Numbered from the stretch's first letter, positions 18,727 through 27,256 are shown. The stretch: 64,000 bases of DNA from Aldehydirespirator sp965117015 (GCA_965117015.1 OZ220747.1:2666001-2730000), one strand, 5' to 3'. Made by a program: numbers and translations. Notes: a model not told the origin generated them from the sequence alone.

Positions 18727-18730
18727 GGTC

Positions 18731-18861
18731 ATGAGCCGCAAGTCCCTGGTGTTCGCAATCGCGACCGCATCCGAGAGATGGTGGTGTCCCGCAACGCCGA
18801 ACGGGTCGCCTTGTTCGGTTCGACAGCGCGTGGAGTGGACACCAAGGTCGTGTCCGTGTGA
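18731..18861 (+). pseudogene. Fragment of MNT-type nucleotidyltransferase
   Basis: In the frame ending with TGA at 18,859 the sequence encodes RDRIREMV...ERVALFGSTARG, the N-terminal helix plus the Gly-Ser-x-x-Arg-Gly motif of minimal nucleotidyltransferases (MNT domain of MNT-HEPN antitoxin pairs). The frame then stops before the paired Asp residues that bind metal. An ATG at 18,731 exists only in a different frame, so a frameshift separates the start from the motif. Both facts indicate a decayed remnant. No HEPN partner gene is recognisable nearby. Confidence 0.6.
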
Positions 18862-18888
18862 CGAAGCGCGTACGTCAAAGGTGGAGAG

Positions 18889-21800
18889 ATGGGAAGAAAG
18901 AGCCGCTTGAAACGAGAACGACGTGAGCGAGAGAGGACTGGCATGAGTGGCATCATGCGAGAGGTTTCTCAAGACTCGATGCAGGCCTTGCTGGAGGCAG
19001 CATCGGCGTCGCCCACCTCGAACCGTGTCCTACCGTCGATAGCTGCGGTGTTCTGTGCTTTGGCGCAACAGCGGCGACACGGGCAGCAACCGGCGCTGCC
19101 CGATCATCTGACTGAGCTTCTGGCGGCCGCGCGTAGAGAGCACAGCGGTCTCGCACGGCTGGAGGACTTCGTCCCTGGCGACCCTCGGGAAGTGGTAGTC
19201 GTGCCATGGGCTGGCGACCTCCATCGGATTCTCCCCGGCAGCCTCTCCCAGCCTGCCTCGCTTCTGGAAGTAGCGAGACGGTTGGCGGATGTCATCGATC
19301 CCGCTCTCGTTGGGACCGTCGAATACGGGCTATCCGATGCGATCGAACTCGTGCTCAGGCGGGTCTCCCACGCTGTGCACACCCTCGCTCCCGAATGGGC
19401 GGCCGGTGAGTCGAGGGACTTGGACGCTTCCCCGTCCATCACTCAACGCGAGCTGTCTGCGGCACGGGCTCTGGTTGGCATTGAGTCGCAGGTCGACGAA
19501 TGCCGAGATCCGTACCGGGCGGGGAAGGCGCTCGAACATCACACGGCCCCCGCGCACCGCGTTCGCTATGACCTGGCCCGGGCAACGCTTGGGTCCGTCA
19601 TCGCCATCGAGTCCGCCCGCAACCTACGCATGCCTCTACCGGCGGGCCTGTTGATGAACTCGATCCCGGCGTTGATGAGCGGGCTGTCACAGCAGGCTTA
19701 CGCCAGAGACGCCAGCCTTTCTGCCCAATGGGCGGCGCAAGTAGCTACAACGCTCCGGCAGCGGCTCGGCGGTGCCGGTCACGGCGTCATCGGGGTGCGC
19801 AACGACCGCAATGGGAATCCCGACCTTCTTGTCGTTCGCTATTCCTCCCAGCAGATACTGCTGCTGGGGATCGCAGCGTCGTTGGACGGACGAGAGATGC
19901 AACACGTCTTGACCGCGACGACCGCGACGCTCGCGAAGCGGGGCAGGCCCGCGATTCCACCCGCCCTGCTGGGGCACGAGGGAATCGACCCAGAGGCGCA
20001 GCCGGAGGCACTTCAGGTCATCGCCTGTCCGATCTATCCGCTGGAGCCCGTTGGAGATCACGTGAGGGTTGTGACCGTACAGGACCTCTTGTGGATGCTA
20101 CGAACAGCAGAACACCCCAGCGACTTGTGGAGATACACCAGGAACATCCGCGAAGCAGAAGAGACGACACGGATATTCGCGGCAGATGAGGCCGACTTGT
20201 GGCAGTGGTGGAACAAGAACGGCAAGAGCTTCCATGTCGGTGGCATCGAGTTGGGTGCAGCGGCAGTCGGGCCGGGCATCCAGTTGGACGAGTGGGACCT
20301 TGCGGCCAGCCTCAGCACCGTAGAGGCAGCCCTGTTGATGCTGGACCTGCCGGATGCCTCAGCGTGGCCCATGCTGGCATGCATCGAAGCCTCTTGGGTT
20401 GTCGCGGACATGGAGTCCGGCAGCAGATACGGAATCGCATTGGGCGAAGTGCCTGTTGCCGTCGGCTGGGGAGATGGCGTATGGGACGGCGACGAGGCCC
20501 TCATGGTCCTAGCCGATGGGCTCCTCAACAAGCTCGAGCGAATGGGCAAAACGCTGACGCGATGGCTAGCAGAACGGGGGTTGGGCGCGCTCAGGGTTGA
20601 TCTCATCATGGTGCCCGATCACAACGGCCCCGCCGTCGGGTTCGGCTCGTTGTCTGACAATACGCTGACTCTTCATTGCCGGAGATCGCTTCAAGCCAGC
20701 TTCTTGGCCGATGCAGCCGCCGTCGAGCACGAAACCGGAATCGCGCTGTCACAGATAGCCGTCTCACACTCACGCGAATCCGATTTCCTTGACGGTTGGT
20801 CACGAACTCCAAGGACCATGCGAATGGAGACTCCGCTCTTCCCGCGGATACCGCCCTGCGAAGAGCCCGTCACTGTAGGTGTTGCAGATACCAGCAAGAT
20901 CAGAAGAGAACTCGCGGTTCATCTACGCGAAAGCGACATCGAATGCAGAGAATACACCGCCGACGAAGCAAAACGCTTGGACAGCCGAATCATATACCCA
21001 TGGCTCATCAACAAACTCCGCGATGAACTGAACAGATACTCTCACAATCAGATTCTCATCTACGCGTTAGAACAACTCGAAAGGCTCAACTACCAAAGAG
21101 ATCTGGTAGATCGTAAGACAGAGCTCTTCTTAGGGTTTCCGGAGCGATCGGAACTCGGAGACCAGTACCTTGACGAGTCGCGCGGTGAGATCGTAGCGAA
21201 CATCAAGTTCGTCTCGTTGATCATAGAGCAACTGGTCGCATCCCCACCGTCTGGAAGCATGCCGCCGAATGTGCTGGCATGGGAGCACATTCTCTGTATC
21301 GCAGCCCTGTGCGTCGAATCCGGGTTTCGTAGCGAAGCGATACATATGGGCATGTCCAATACGACAATCCGCGTATCAGAGAACTTCGAACTCGAAGTGA
21401 AGCACGAGCATGGCCTTGCGGACTTCGACTTGGAGAGCTACTTGAAGTGCTGGACCGCTTCCACCCGGCCTCCGAAACTAGACCTCGACAGCGTCCCTGA
21501 CGGTGAAGACGACGAAGCCGACGAGACCGACGTTGCAGACTCTCTGACAGTTGTGGATCTAACGCCGGGCTTGGCACCGGTAGATGCGGCACTGCGTGAA
21601 GTCTGGGGGTTCGGTCTCCAAGCCATTGTAGAAGCTCTAGGTCAGGCATGTCAGTGGAACGATGACGATCCAGCCAGCGTGCATGTCACCACAACTCGCG
21701 CGTTCGCAGACGCAGCGTTCGTAGCCGATCCCAGAACAACTACCGCGGAGTACGAGAAAGCGGTCGAATGGCTGACACTCGCGAGAATCACCCCACAACA

Positions 21801-22488
21801 GCTTGAGCCGTGGGAGATCGAACGGAGGGCAGACCGCATCACCTCTCACCCCTTCCTCAGCCACGACGAGGGCATCTATGTTCTGTCGTGGTCCGCAGGT
21901 GCAGCCCTAAAGATGGTGTTCAACTACCTCGAAGACGGGAGACTACCGTGGCCTGATGAGGTGCTGAAACGCGGAGACGAAGAGGGCTTAGGTCGGGTCG
22001 TCGATACGCTCAACACCTACCGCCAGTCTCTCAATCGAGACCTGGAGCACGCTGCAGTCGATGCACTCGAAGCGTCCGGCTTCAAGGTGCTACGCAACAT
22101 CAAGCCGCACAAGCGCCACACATACGGAATTGAGAAACTTTGTGGCGAGGTAGACCTCATTTGTATAGACGGCGAGAAGTCAATCATTTGGGTCATCGAA
22201 GTAAAGGACCCGCACGCCGCATTCGCTCCCCGATCCATAATGAGAATCGTCCAGGACTTTCACAAGAAACGCGGTCACGTCACAACCCTCCTCAACAAGT
22301 GCAAAGACATCGCAGCCAGCGCCAATTCACTTGCAACCAACCAAGGTGTACACCATCCCAAGAGGCAGTGGAACATACGCGGTATGATGGCTACGCGTAA
22401 ACCATGCCCGGCCGCTTTCGTCAGCAACTCCAAGGTGGACTTCTGCATGGTTGAGGAACTGCCTGCTGCGGTACGCCGATCGGATTGA
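18889..22488 (+). CDS. Large unknown protein with C-terminal PD-(D/E)XK nuclease domain
   Basis: A 1,199-aa protein starting at ATG 18,889 behind GGAGAG, with a very basic first 18 residues. I recognise nothing in the first about 1,060 residues, which are helical and have an acidic Asp/Glu-rich linker near residues 870-890. Residues 1086-1107 carry a restriction-like nuclease signature: Gly-Glu-x-Asp1089 in a strand, then Ile-Ile-Trp-Val-Ile-Glu1104-x-Lys1106-Asp, followed by a helical region and a final KVDFCMVEEL. This fits PD-(D/E)XK enzymes of the restriction or NERD-like type. Base composition changes inside the gene: a hand count gives 42/60 G+C at 19,201-19,260 but 26/60 at 21,001-21,060. 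A defence nuclease is a reasonable inference. Confidence 0.7.
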   Translation: MGRKSRLKRERRERERTGMSGIMREVSQDSMQALLEAASASPTSNRVLPSIAAVFCALAQQRRHGQQPALPDHLTELLAAARREHSGLARLEDFVPGDPREVVVVPWAGDLHRILPGSLSQPASLLEVARRLADVIDPALVGTVEYGLSDAIELVLRRVSHAVHTLAPEWAAGESRDLDASPSITQRELSAARALVGIESQVDECRDPYRAGKALEHHTAPAHRVRYDLARATLGSVIAIESARNLRMPLPAGLLMNSIPALMSGLSQQAYARDASLSAQWAAQVATTLRQRLGGAGHGVIGVRNDRNGNPDLLVVRYSSQQILLLGIAASLDGREMQHVLTATTATLAKRGRPAIPPALLGHEGIDPEAQPEALQVIACPIYPLEPVGDHVRVVTVQDLLWMLRTAEHPSDLWRYTRNIREAEETTRIFAADEADLWQWWNKNGKSFHVGGIELGAAAVGPGIQLDEWDLAASLSTVEAALLMLDLPDASAWPMLACIEASWVVADMESGSRYGIALGEVPVAVGWGDGVWDGDEALMVLADGLLNKLERMGKTLTRWLAERGLGALRVDLIMVPDHNGPAVGFGSLSDNTLTLHCRRSLQASFLADAAAVEHETGIALSQIAVSHSRESDFLDGWSRTPRTMRMETPLFPRIPPCEEPVTVGVADTSKIRRELAVHLRESDIECREYTADEAKRLDSRIIYPWLINKLRDELNRYSHNQILIYALEQLERLNYQRDLVDRKTELFLGFPERSELGDQYLDESRGEIVANIKFVSLIIEQLVASPPSGSMPPNVLAWEHILCIAALCVESGFRSEAIHMGMSNTTIRVSENFELEVKHEHGLADFDLESYLKCWTASTRPPKLDLDSVPDGEDDEADETDVADSLTVVDLTPGLAPVDAALREVWGFGLQAIVEALGQACQWNDDDPASVHVTTTRAFADAAFVADPRTTTAEYEKAVEWLTLARITPQQLEPWEIERRADRITSHPFLSHDEGIYVLSWSAGAALKMVFNYLEDGRLPWPDEVLKRGDEEGLGRVVDTLNTYRQSLNRDLEHAAVDALEASGFKVLRNIKPHKRHTYGIEKLCGEVDLICIDGEKSIIWVIEVKDPHAAFAPRSIMRIVQDFHKKRGHVTTLLNKCKDIAASANSLATNQGVHHPKRQWNIRGMMATRKPCPAAFVSNSKVDFCMVEELPAAVRRSD

Positions 22489-22535
22489 CGCGGTGCCGCA
22501 GCAGAATGCCGACGTCCAATCGATACTGCGTCCTT

Positions 22536-22574
22536 CTTGCCCTGTGACCTGCGATTATGTGGCTTTGGGTGGTG
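22536..22574. repeat. att-like imperfect copy of the tmRNA 3' flank
   Basis: These 39 bases match 26,827-26,865 at 35 positions, in direct orientation; the first 17 bases are identical. Similarity continues weakly (AGCTGGG) into the tmRNA acceptor end with a 3-base insertion. tmRNA 3' ends are common integration targets for islands, so this is a candidate degenerate attachment site bounding a 4.3-kb segment. No integrase lies between the copies. The rest of 22,489-22,645 holds no gene. Confidence 0.65.
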
Positions 22575-22645
22575 GTGAAGCTGGGATCCATTGCGGAGGC
22601 AGGCTGCATCGCCCGCATTTGGACGACTGCAGTAACCGGAGAGTT

Positions 22646-22843
22646 CTAGTTGTCGACGTTGTCCTCAACGACGACCCATCGGGCGGTGACGGTCAGCAGG
22701 CCGTTGCGGGTCGAGACCGTCTCATCGAGTAGTTGCCCTTTACTGTCCATTTCCTTCAACCAGTCCAGCCGATCCCGCATCTCGTCGGAGTCCGAAGGGC
22801 CGGTCCAGCTGCCCTCATTGATGTCGTCCTCAGAAAACATCAT
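22646..22843 (-). CDS. Small acidic hypothetical protein
   Basis: A 65-aa acidic protein beginning Met-Met at 22,843. It has a Ser/Asp-rich N-terminus, an amphipathic helix with DRLDWLKEMD, and a strand-like C-terminus (LTVTARWVVVED). The amino acid pattern looks like a folded small domain, and it shares strand with the TIR gene located upstream, 36 bases away, which suggests a two-gene unit. I do not recognise a family. Confidence 0.45.
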   Translation of the reverse strand: MMFSEDDINEGSWTGPSDSDEMRDRLDWLKEMDSKGQLLDETVSTRNGLLTVTARWVVVEDNVDN

Positions 22844-22879
22844 CTCATCAGCATAAGGGGGTGTCCCGCGAACGCGCGG

Positions 22880-23692
22880 CTAGGTGTCGGTTCGTGTGAG
22901 GAGCGGCTGGCTCCGGCTGGCGATGACTGCTGCGATCTCGTCGGCGATTTCGTCGATTCCGTGGTCTGACGTGCGGAGGGCGACTCGGTCCGCTAGGGAG
23001 GCGCTGCGTGCGATGACCTCGTCTCTGGATATCTCGTGCCAGATCGGCAGCAGGATCTGCTGATCGCTGTTGGTACGCGTCACTAGGCCGTCGAGTTCGT
23101 ACTGGGGCCAGTTCTTGCCGAAGAAGGGCTTGGACAAGATGACGAGCCCGAAGCGGCTGTTGGATATACCGCTGTCGATGCTGCGCCGAAGGCTGTCGCC
23201 GATCCGGAGTTCGAACTCGTCGTACCAGACGCTGACGCCCCGCTCTTGGAGCGCGTGTGCGAGTGGTCCTGCGATGGTCTCTTTGTCTTCGGTGGCGTGT
23301 GAGATGAAGACGTCCCAGTCTCGCGGGGTTGCTGCGTCGGCAAGGGAGGCGTTGTCGACGAGGTCCGCGAGGGTGGGCCGGGGAACCGGGATCGGATCAG
23401 CGATCGGCGGCAGGGGCCGTAGGGATTCGCCGTTGATGACCCGGACCGAGGCGCTGGTCGCGTTGGCGAGACCCTGCAGGTCCACGACCACATGCCAGAT
23501 ACCGCTATGTGGGACCGGGAGGCGGACCGGGCTTCGCTGCGCGAGGCCGCCGTAGAAGTTGTGCTGTGATCCGTTCTGGTATTGGCTGAAGTTGACGGAG
23601 TCGAGCAGTCTGACGTTCGCCGCCTCGGTAAGCGTGACCTCCACAACATCATCCCCGGAGAGGAACCCGAGGTCGTAGCGGAGGAACTGCAC
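22880..23692 (-). CDS. DUF1883-TIR domain protein
   Basis: A 270-aa protein using GTG at 23,692, chosen because DUF1883 domains begin with this short (Val/Asn)-x-Phe-Leu-x-Tyr-Asp-Leu strand; the frame is open to 23,737. Residues 1-100 are DUF1883 (DVVEVTL, VRLLDS..N, HNFYGG, SPVRL.VPHSG.W.VVVDLQG). Residues about 120-260 are a TIR domain starting WDVFISHATEDKE, with the LVILSKPFF strand and the helix WPQYELDGL that holds the putative catalytic Glu199. Bacterial TIR domains usually consume NAD+ or make cyclic-ADP-ribose-type signals during infection. The gene diverges from an unknown three-gene operon. Confidence 0.85.
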   Translation of the reverse strand: MQFLRYDLGFLSGDDVVEVTLTEAANVRLLDSVNFSQYQNGSQHNFYGGLAQRSPVRLPVPHSGIWHVVVDLQGLANATSASVRVINGESLRPLPPIADPIPVPRPTLADLVDNASLADAATPRDWDVFISHATEDKETIAGPLAHALQERGVSVWYDEFELRIGDSLRRSIDSGISNSRFGLVILSKPFFGKNWPQYELDGLVTRTNSDQQILLPIWHEISRDEVIARSASLADRVALRTSDHGIDEIADEIAAVIASRSQPLLTRTDT

Positions 23693-23842
23693 CGTTCGAG
23701 CGTACCCGCGTCGTGTGACACGCTCGCGCCAGCACACGGGGACGCGAAGCCGGGCAATTGCCCGCTACGACACCTCAAGATGCCTGGGTACAGTGGCCCA
23801 GCCCGCTGCCCCGGCGGCGCGGGGGTGTCGCTAGGAGCAGCC

Positions 23843-24085
23843 TTGAGTGCGGACTATTTCTTGGACAACGCGGACTACACGTTGCGGTGGCCGCCTGAGG
23901 TGTTCGCCAAGGAGGTCCGGCTGCTTGTCCGGCGAGGATCCCAGTTCGGTGTCGATCATGACTGGGAGGAGGAGGTCGATCTGCTGTTGAGGCAGGCGTT
24001 CGTGTCGTCAGTGCCAGCTGAGGACTTCGGGAAGGTCCCGCACTATCGGTACGCGCCGTCCACAAGCGATGACGAGCCGTTCTAA
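23843..24085 (+). CDS. Small unknown protein, first gene of a three-gene operon
   Basis: An 80-aa protein from TTG at 23,843, selected because TAGGAG lies five bases upstream. It begins Ser-Ala-Asp-Tyr-Phe-Leu-Asp-Asn and contains an amphipathic central helix with WPPEVFAKEVRLLVRRG, then an acidic EEEVDLLLRQAF helix. No family recognised. Its end overlaps the next gene by 17 bases, which supports both calls. The 150-base gap to the divergent TIR gene must carry both promoters. Confidence 0.5.
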   Translation: MSADYFLDNADYTLRWPPEVFAKEVRLLVRRGSQFGVDHDWEEEVDLLLRQAFVSSVPAEDFGKVPHYRYAPSTSDDEPF

Positions 24086-25001
24086 GCTCAGTTGGCTGAG
24101 CGATCTGGCGGGCGTCGCGGCCGGATTGCCCAGACAGCAGGAGCCTCGACCCCACTACTCGCAGCGCGGCTCGAGTGCGCATGCCGTCGGTGAGGTCTCG
24201 CTGACCCCGCTTGTCCGGCGTGCACTAGTGGCAGTGCGCGAAATGCGAGAGGAGCACTTCTTTGCCGACGTGCTCGGGTTCGATTGCGTCGATGCAGTCG
24301 GGGAGACCGATTCCTCACCCGAAGACGAGCTTGAACGGCGGGTCGGCAAGCCGCACCTGTGGTCGGCGGAACCAGAGTCGTGGTCGGAGGCGGACCTGTG
24401 CGACTTCTTGGAGGTCTTCCACGACTTGGCGTCACGGCCCGCGAAGCGCTGGTTTCACCAATTCGCGGGATGCGGCTGGCATCCCACGAAGTTCTCGAAG
24501 GATTCTGGGGAGGCGCTGTATCGGTGGCGGATCAATCGGATCCTGGATCAGTCCCTGATTGGATTGAGGCTTGCGGACTCCGGCGAGGATGTCGGCCGCA
24601 TGACGCACCTCGTGTCCGGCGAGTTGGGCGCTCTCATCGACGACATGAGCCGAGCGGACGCACAGGCGCAAGCCCAAGTGGATCATGCGATTGCACTGTT
24701 CCGCCAACGCGATAGGACACGGGAGACGAAACGGTCAGCTGTCGTTGCCCTCGCTGGCATCCTCGAACAGCGGCGGTCCTTCTTATCGGACGAGTTGCTC
24801 AGCAAGGACGAGGGTGCGCTGTTCCAGATCGCCAACAAGTTCCACATCCGCCACCAGCGAGCAGACCAGCACGACGACTACGACGACGAGTTTCTCGACT
24901 GGATCTTCTACTGGTTCCTCGCGACGGTGCAATTGACGGACCGGCTCGTCGCCAGCCGCTCGGGCCACGCTACGGATGAGGCCGGGCTAGATCGCGGCTG
25001 A
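24069..25001 (+). CDS. Unknown helical protein
   Basis: A 310-aa protein, nearly all helical, acidic in its last third with an Asp-rich run (HDDYDDEFLDWIFYW) before the C-terminal helix. It has a Trp/Phe/His-rich middle (KRWFHQFAGCGWHP) that may be a core element. I recognise no family and see no catalytic motif. It overlaps the preceding small gene by 17 bases and is followed 23 bases later by another gene on the same strand, so the three are very likely cotranscribed opposite the TIR gene. Confidence 0.6.
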   Translation: MTSRSKLSWLSDLAGVAAGLPRQQEPRPHYSQRGSSAHAVGEVSLTPLVRRALVAVREMREEHFFADVLGFDCVDAVGETDSSPEDELERRVGKPHLWSAEPESWSEADLCDFLEVFHDLASRPAKRWFHQFAGCGWHPTKFSKDSGEALYRWRINRILDQSLIGLRLADSGEDVGRMTHLVSGELGALIDDMSRADAQAQAQVDHAIALFRQRDRTRETKRSAVVALAGILEQRRSFLSDELLSKDEGALFQIANKFHIRHQRADQHDDYDDEFLDWIFYWFLATVQLTDRLVASRSGHATDEAGLDRG

Positions 25002-25023
25002 TCCGGAAGTCTCGACTGTTCCT

Positions 25024-25449
25024 GTGGAGAAGAAAGTCCCTTACCGCCTTTGGTTGAAGCTCCGAGTCGGCACGGCGCTCGCGACACAGGAAGTCGCCCT
25101 GACGGCATCGCTAGCTGGCCGCGAAGTCACGATCAAGTCCGAGAGGAGTGAGGGGGACCCGATAGTGAGTCCAGGTGATCTGTGTGTTGGTGTTGCTTCC
25201 AGTGGGAAGCGTATGCGGCGGGCTGTCAGGGTGCTGAATCTCGCGGAGATGAACAAGGATCCAATCGCGAGGGTCGTGCTGGCGATTTCCACGGTTGAAG
25301 GTTTGGCCGCCGATCATGGTTGGACGGAGCGGCAGAAGGAACTGATCACGGATGCCGCCGATTGGCTTGAACGGGCACATGGCGGTGAGGAGGCGACCGG
25401 ACAAGTCATCGAGGCGATTCGGCGGTCATGTGGATGCGGTCGGCGGTGA
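25024..25449 (+). CDS. Unknown protein, last gene of the operon
   Basis: A 141-aa protein from GTG at 25,024. The N-terminal 60 residues look like a beta-rich segment (YRLWLKLRVGTALATQEVALTA), and the C-terminal 70 residues are helical with a TVEGLAADHGWTERQKELI stretch reminiscent of the C-terminal region of HEPN-like or ApeA-like helical domains, a resemblance I cannot substantiate. It ends in Cys-Gly-Cys-Gly-Arg-Arg. Its last 24 bases overlap convergently with the next minus-strand gene. Confidence 0.5.
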   Translation: MEKKVPYRLWLKLRVGTALATQEVALTASLAGREVTIKSERSEGDPIVSPGDLCVGVASSGKRMRRAVRVLNLAEMNKDPIARVVLAISTVEGLAADHGWTERQKELITDAADWLERAHGGEEATGQVIEAIRRSCGCGRR

Positions 25450-26586
25450 TCGTGCTGCGTCCAGGATGACGGGCCGCAGGTGACGGCTCGTGGTGTCGGC
25501 CTCTTGCAAGTCCTGTGTGCCCCATCGGTAGGCGACAAAGTACGGGTCCATCCGCTTGGCCTGGGCCGCCCTGTAAGGCGGCCAATCCAGGCAAAGGTAG
25601 ATGCCGCCCAGTGCACGCCTGTCAATCTCGCCAGCATCCAGATGCTTCGTGAGCCAGTCCTTCATGTCCTTGGCTTCTGTGGCTATCTCGCTGGTGCGGT
25701 GCGCTAGTTCCGTCCTGCGCTTCCACGGTCGGCGGCTCGGTCCCGGCTTCGGCGGCAGCGATAGCCCCGCGGATCGCCTCAAGGCGTCCGCGGCGGGCTT
25801 GCAAGCGTCCTCAATGTCGCTGCGGGTGTACAGCGGCCATGTCTTCGTGCGCTCGAACCCAAGAATTCCCGGTATCTCGGCATCCTCAACCATCCCACTC
25901 AGCAACCGCGCGGCAGACTCGACGTTCACTCTCAACATGCTCTCGGCGAACGCGGCGGGCGAGTCCAGGAAATCCTCGACATCCTCGGCGGTCACGCCGC
26001 TCGACCGCCACCCTTGGGCCAGCAGCAGGGCCTCGGCATCCTCGGCATTCATGCCCAGCCGCGCGTCGGCTCCCTCGGCGCTCGCCCTTGAGAGTGCATG
26101 GGCGTTTGCTTTCAGCAGGGCTTCTGCGTCCTGGACCTTCGCTCTCTGCGACCTCTCGGCATCCTCGATGCTTGTCTTGGCTTGTTCGCCCAGGCGGACG
26201 AGCACGTCCAGCAGCCCACCGACCGGCTTAGGGGCGGGCTGCGCTGCAACCCGTTGCCGGTCGTCGAGGGAACTGGCTGTTCGACGGTCAGGGCCCATCG
26301 GCGGGGCCGACATCGCGCTGCATCCGGGGCAGCCGCAGGCGATCTCGGCCGGTGCGTTGCGGGCCTCCCAGTCCCTACCACAGGGGTAGCACAGAGTCAG
26401 AGCAGGGTCGTCCCGCCCTGTGGTGGCTGTGGTGCCGACCAGCAGGACCCGTTCGCGTGTGTCGGGCCCATATATCCCGAAACTTTGATTGCACCCGTCG
26501 CACCAAGGCTTGATCTCGGTTGTGCAGTCTTGGGGGTTCCAAATCCAAACAGCGTCAGGCGGATGGTACGCGTAAGGATTGAGCAT
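25426..26586 (-). CDS. Unknown protein with N-terminal zinc-ribbon-like Cys pairs
   Basis: A 386-aa protein starting MLNPYAYHPPDAVWIW. Residues 20-95 contain CDGC, CYPC and CGCPGC pairs that could bind zinc. The middle is Ala/Glu/Asp-rich and helical with repeated (D/E)AEALL units near residues 150-215. The C-terminal part has a Lys/Arg-rich stretch and an aromatic LDWPPYRAAQ segment. No family recognised. It lies directly beside the tmRNA 3' end, and the 273-base interval 26,587-26,859 between them shows no gene but contains the second att-like repeat. Confidence 0.55.
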   Translation of the reverse strand: MLNPYAYHPPDAVWIWNPQDCTTEIKPWCDGCNQSFGIYGPDTRERVLLVGTTATTGRDDPALTLCYPCGRDWEARNAPAEIACGCPGCSAMSAPPMGPDRRTASSLDDRQRVAAQPAPKPVGGLLDVLVRLGEQAKTSIEDAERSQRAKVQDAEALLKANAHALSRASAEGADARLGMNAEDAEALLLAQGWRSSGVTAEDVEDFLDSPAAFAESMLRVNVESAARLLSGMVEDAEIPGILGFERTKTWPLYTRSDIEDACKPAADALRRSAGLSLPPKPGPSRRPWKRRTELAHRTSEIATEAKDMKDWLTKHLDAGEIDRRALGGIYLCLDWPPYRAAQAKRMDPYFVAYRWGTQDLQEADTTSRHLRPVILDAARSPPTAST

Positions 26587-26826
26587 CGGTGGCCACGCTA
26601 GTCAGTCAGGCCAGCGCGGATAATTCCAGCGCCTAGTGGCTACCCCCTTCTTCGGATGCTAATGACGAGAAGGTGCCCGCGAGTGAAGTAGTCGCGGAGG
26701 CGAGACCCCTCGATCACACGATGGATGAGTGGCACCGAGCGAGGACCCCGACACCTCTAGGGCTGCGGCTGACGCTTGCAATAGTGACACTGTAACCAAC
26801 ACTGCGAGTGTCTGAGTCCGCAATTT

Positions 26827-26865
26827 TTGCCCTGTGACCTGCGGTTATATGGTTTTGAGTGGTGG
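26827..26865. repeat. att-like repeat overlapping the tmRNA 3' end
   Basis: Partner of the repeat at 22,536-22,574 (35 of 39 positions identical, direct orientation). Its right end covers the last six bases of the tmRNA, including the encoded CCA, and the remaining 33 bases lie in the flank. This is where an integration crossover at ssrA would sit, and the accessory region lies on this side of the gene. Confidence 0.65.
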
Positions 26866-27256
26866 AGCTGGGGAGAATCGAACTCCCGTCCGTCGGGCGG
26901 ATGCCGGGATCGCTACGACCATTCCCGAGTCTGCGGCTTGCGGCTGCCGCTACGCCGGGTCGTGCGGATCCGAGGATCCGGCCGCCGGATCTTTCTCCGG
27001 TGTCAGCGGTCTTTGCCGGCCGTCAGCGGGTCTCTCCCCGCCGTCCACCCCTGCTTCTGGTGCCAGGCTGCAGCGGTCCGGCCCCGCGTGCCATTGCTGG
27101 TCGCGATGATTCTCGGCTGCTAGATCAGGTCTGATCAGGCGGCGAGAACGAGAGCGTCGTCTTCGGCGTCTCTTTGGTTGCCCCGTTTAAGGAGTCTGAG
27201 CAACTCCGGTCGCACTCCGCGGCCTCCTAGTCCCGACGTCGAAACCGGTCAGCCCC
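26860..27256 (-). ncRNA. ssrA: Transfer-messenger RNA (tmRNA)
   Basis: The 5' end reads GGGGCUGACCGG...UCGACG and the 3' end GGACGGGAGUUCGAUUCUCCCCAGCUCCACCA-like, giving the tRNA-like domain: seven acceptor pairs between 27,256-27,250 and the 3' end (one G-U), a T-arm with UUCGAUU loop, and encoded CCA at 26,862-26,860. The tag reading frame, 27,182-27,138, gives GNQRDAEDDALVLAA followed by UGA; the Leu-Ala-Ala ending is the degradation signal. The resume codon inferred is GGC. tmRNA rescues stalled ribosomes with SmpB, encoded about 660 bases upstream on the same strand. Confidence 0.95.

Noticed and set aside
22451..22732. 93-codon plus-strand frame after the nuclease gene
   Set aside because: It overlaps the att-like repeat and the better minus-strand small gene, and its sequence has no protein-like pattern.
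1..26860. Integrase, transposase or phage structural genes for the island
   Set aside because: None of the reading frames shows the tyrosine- or serine-recombinase, DDE transposase, or capsid/terminase signatures.
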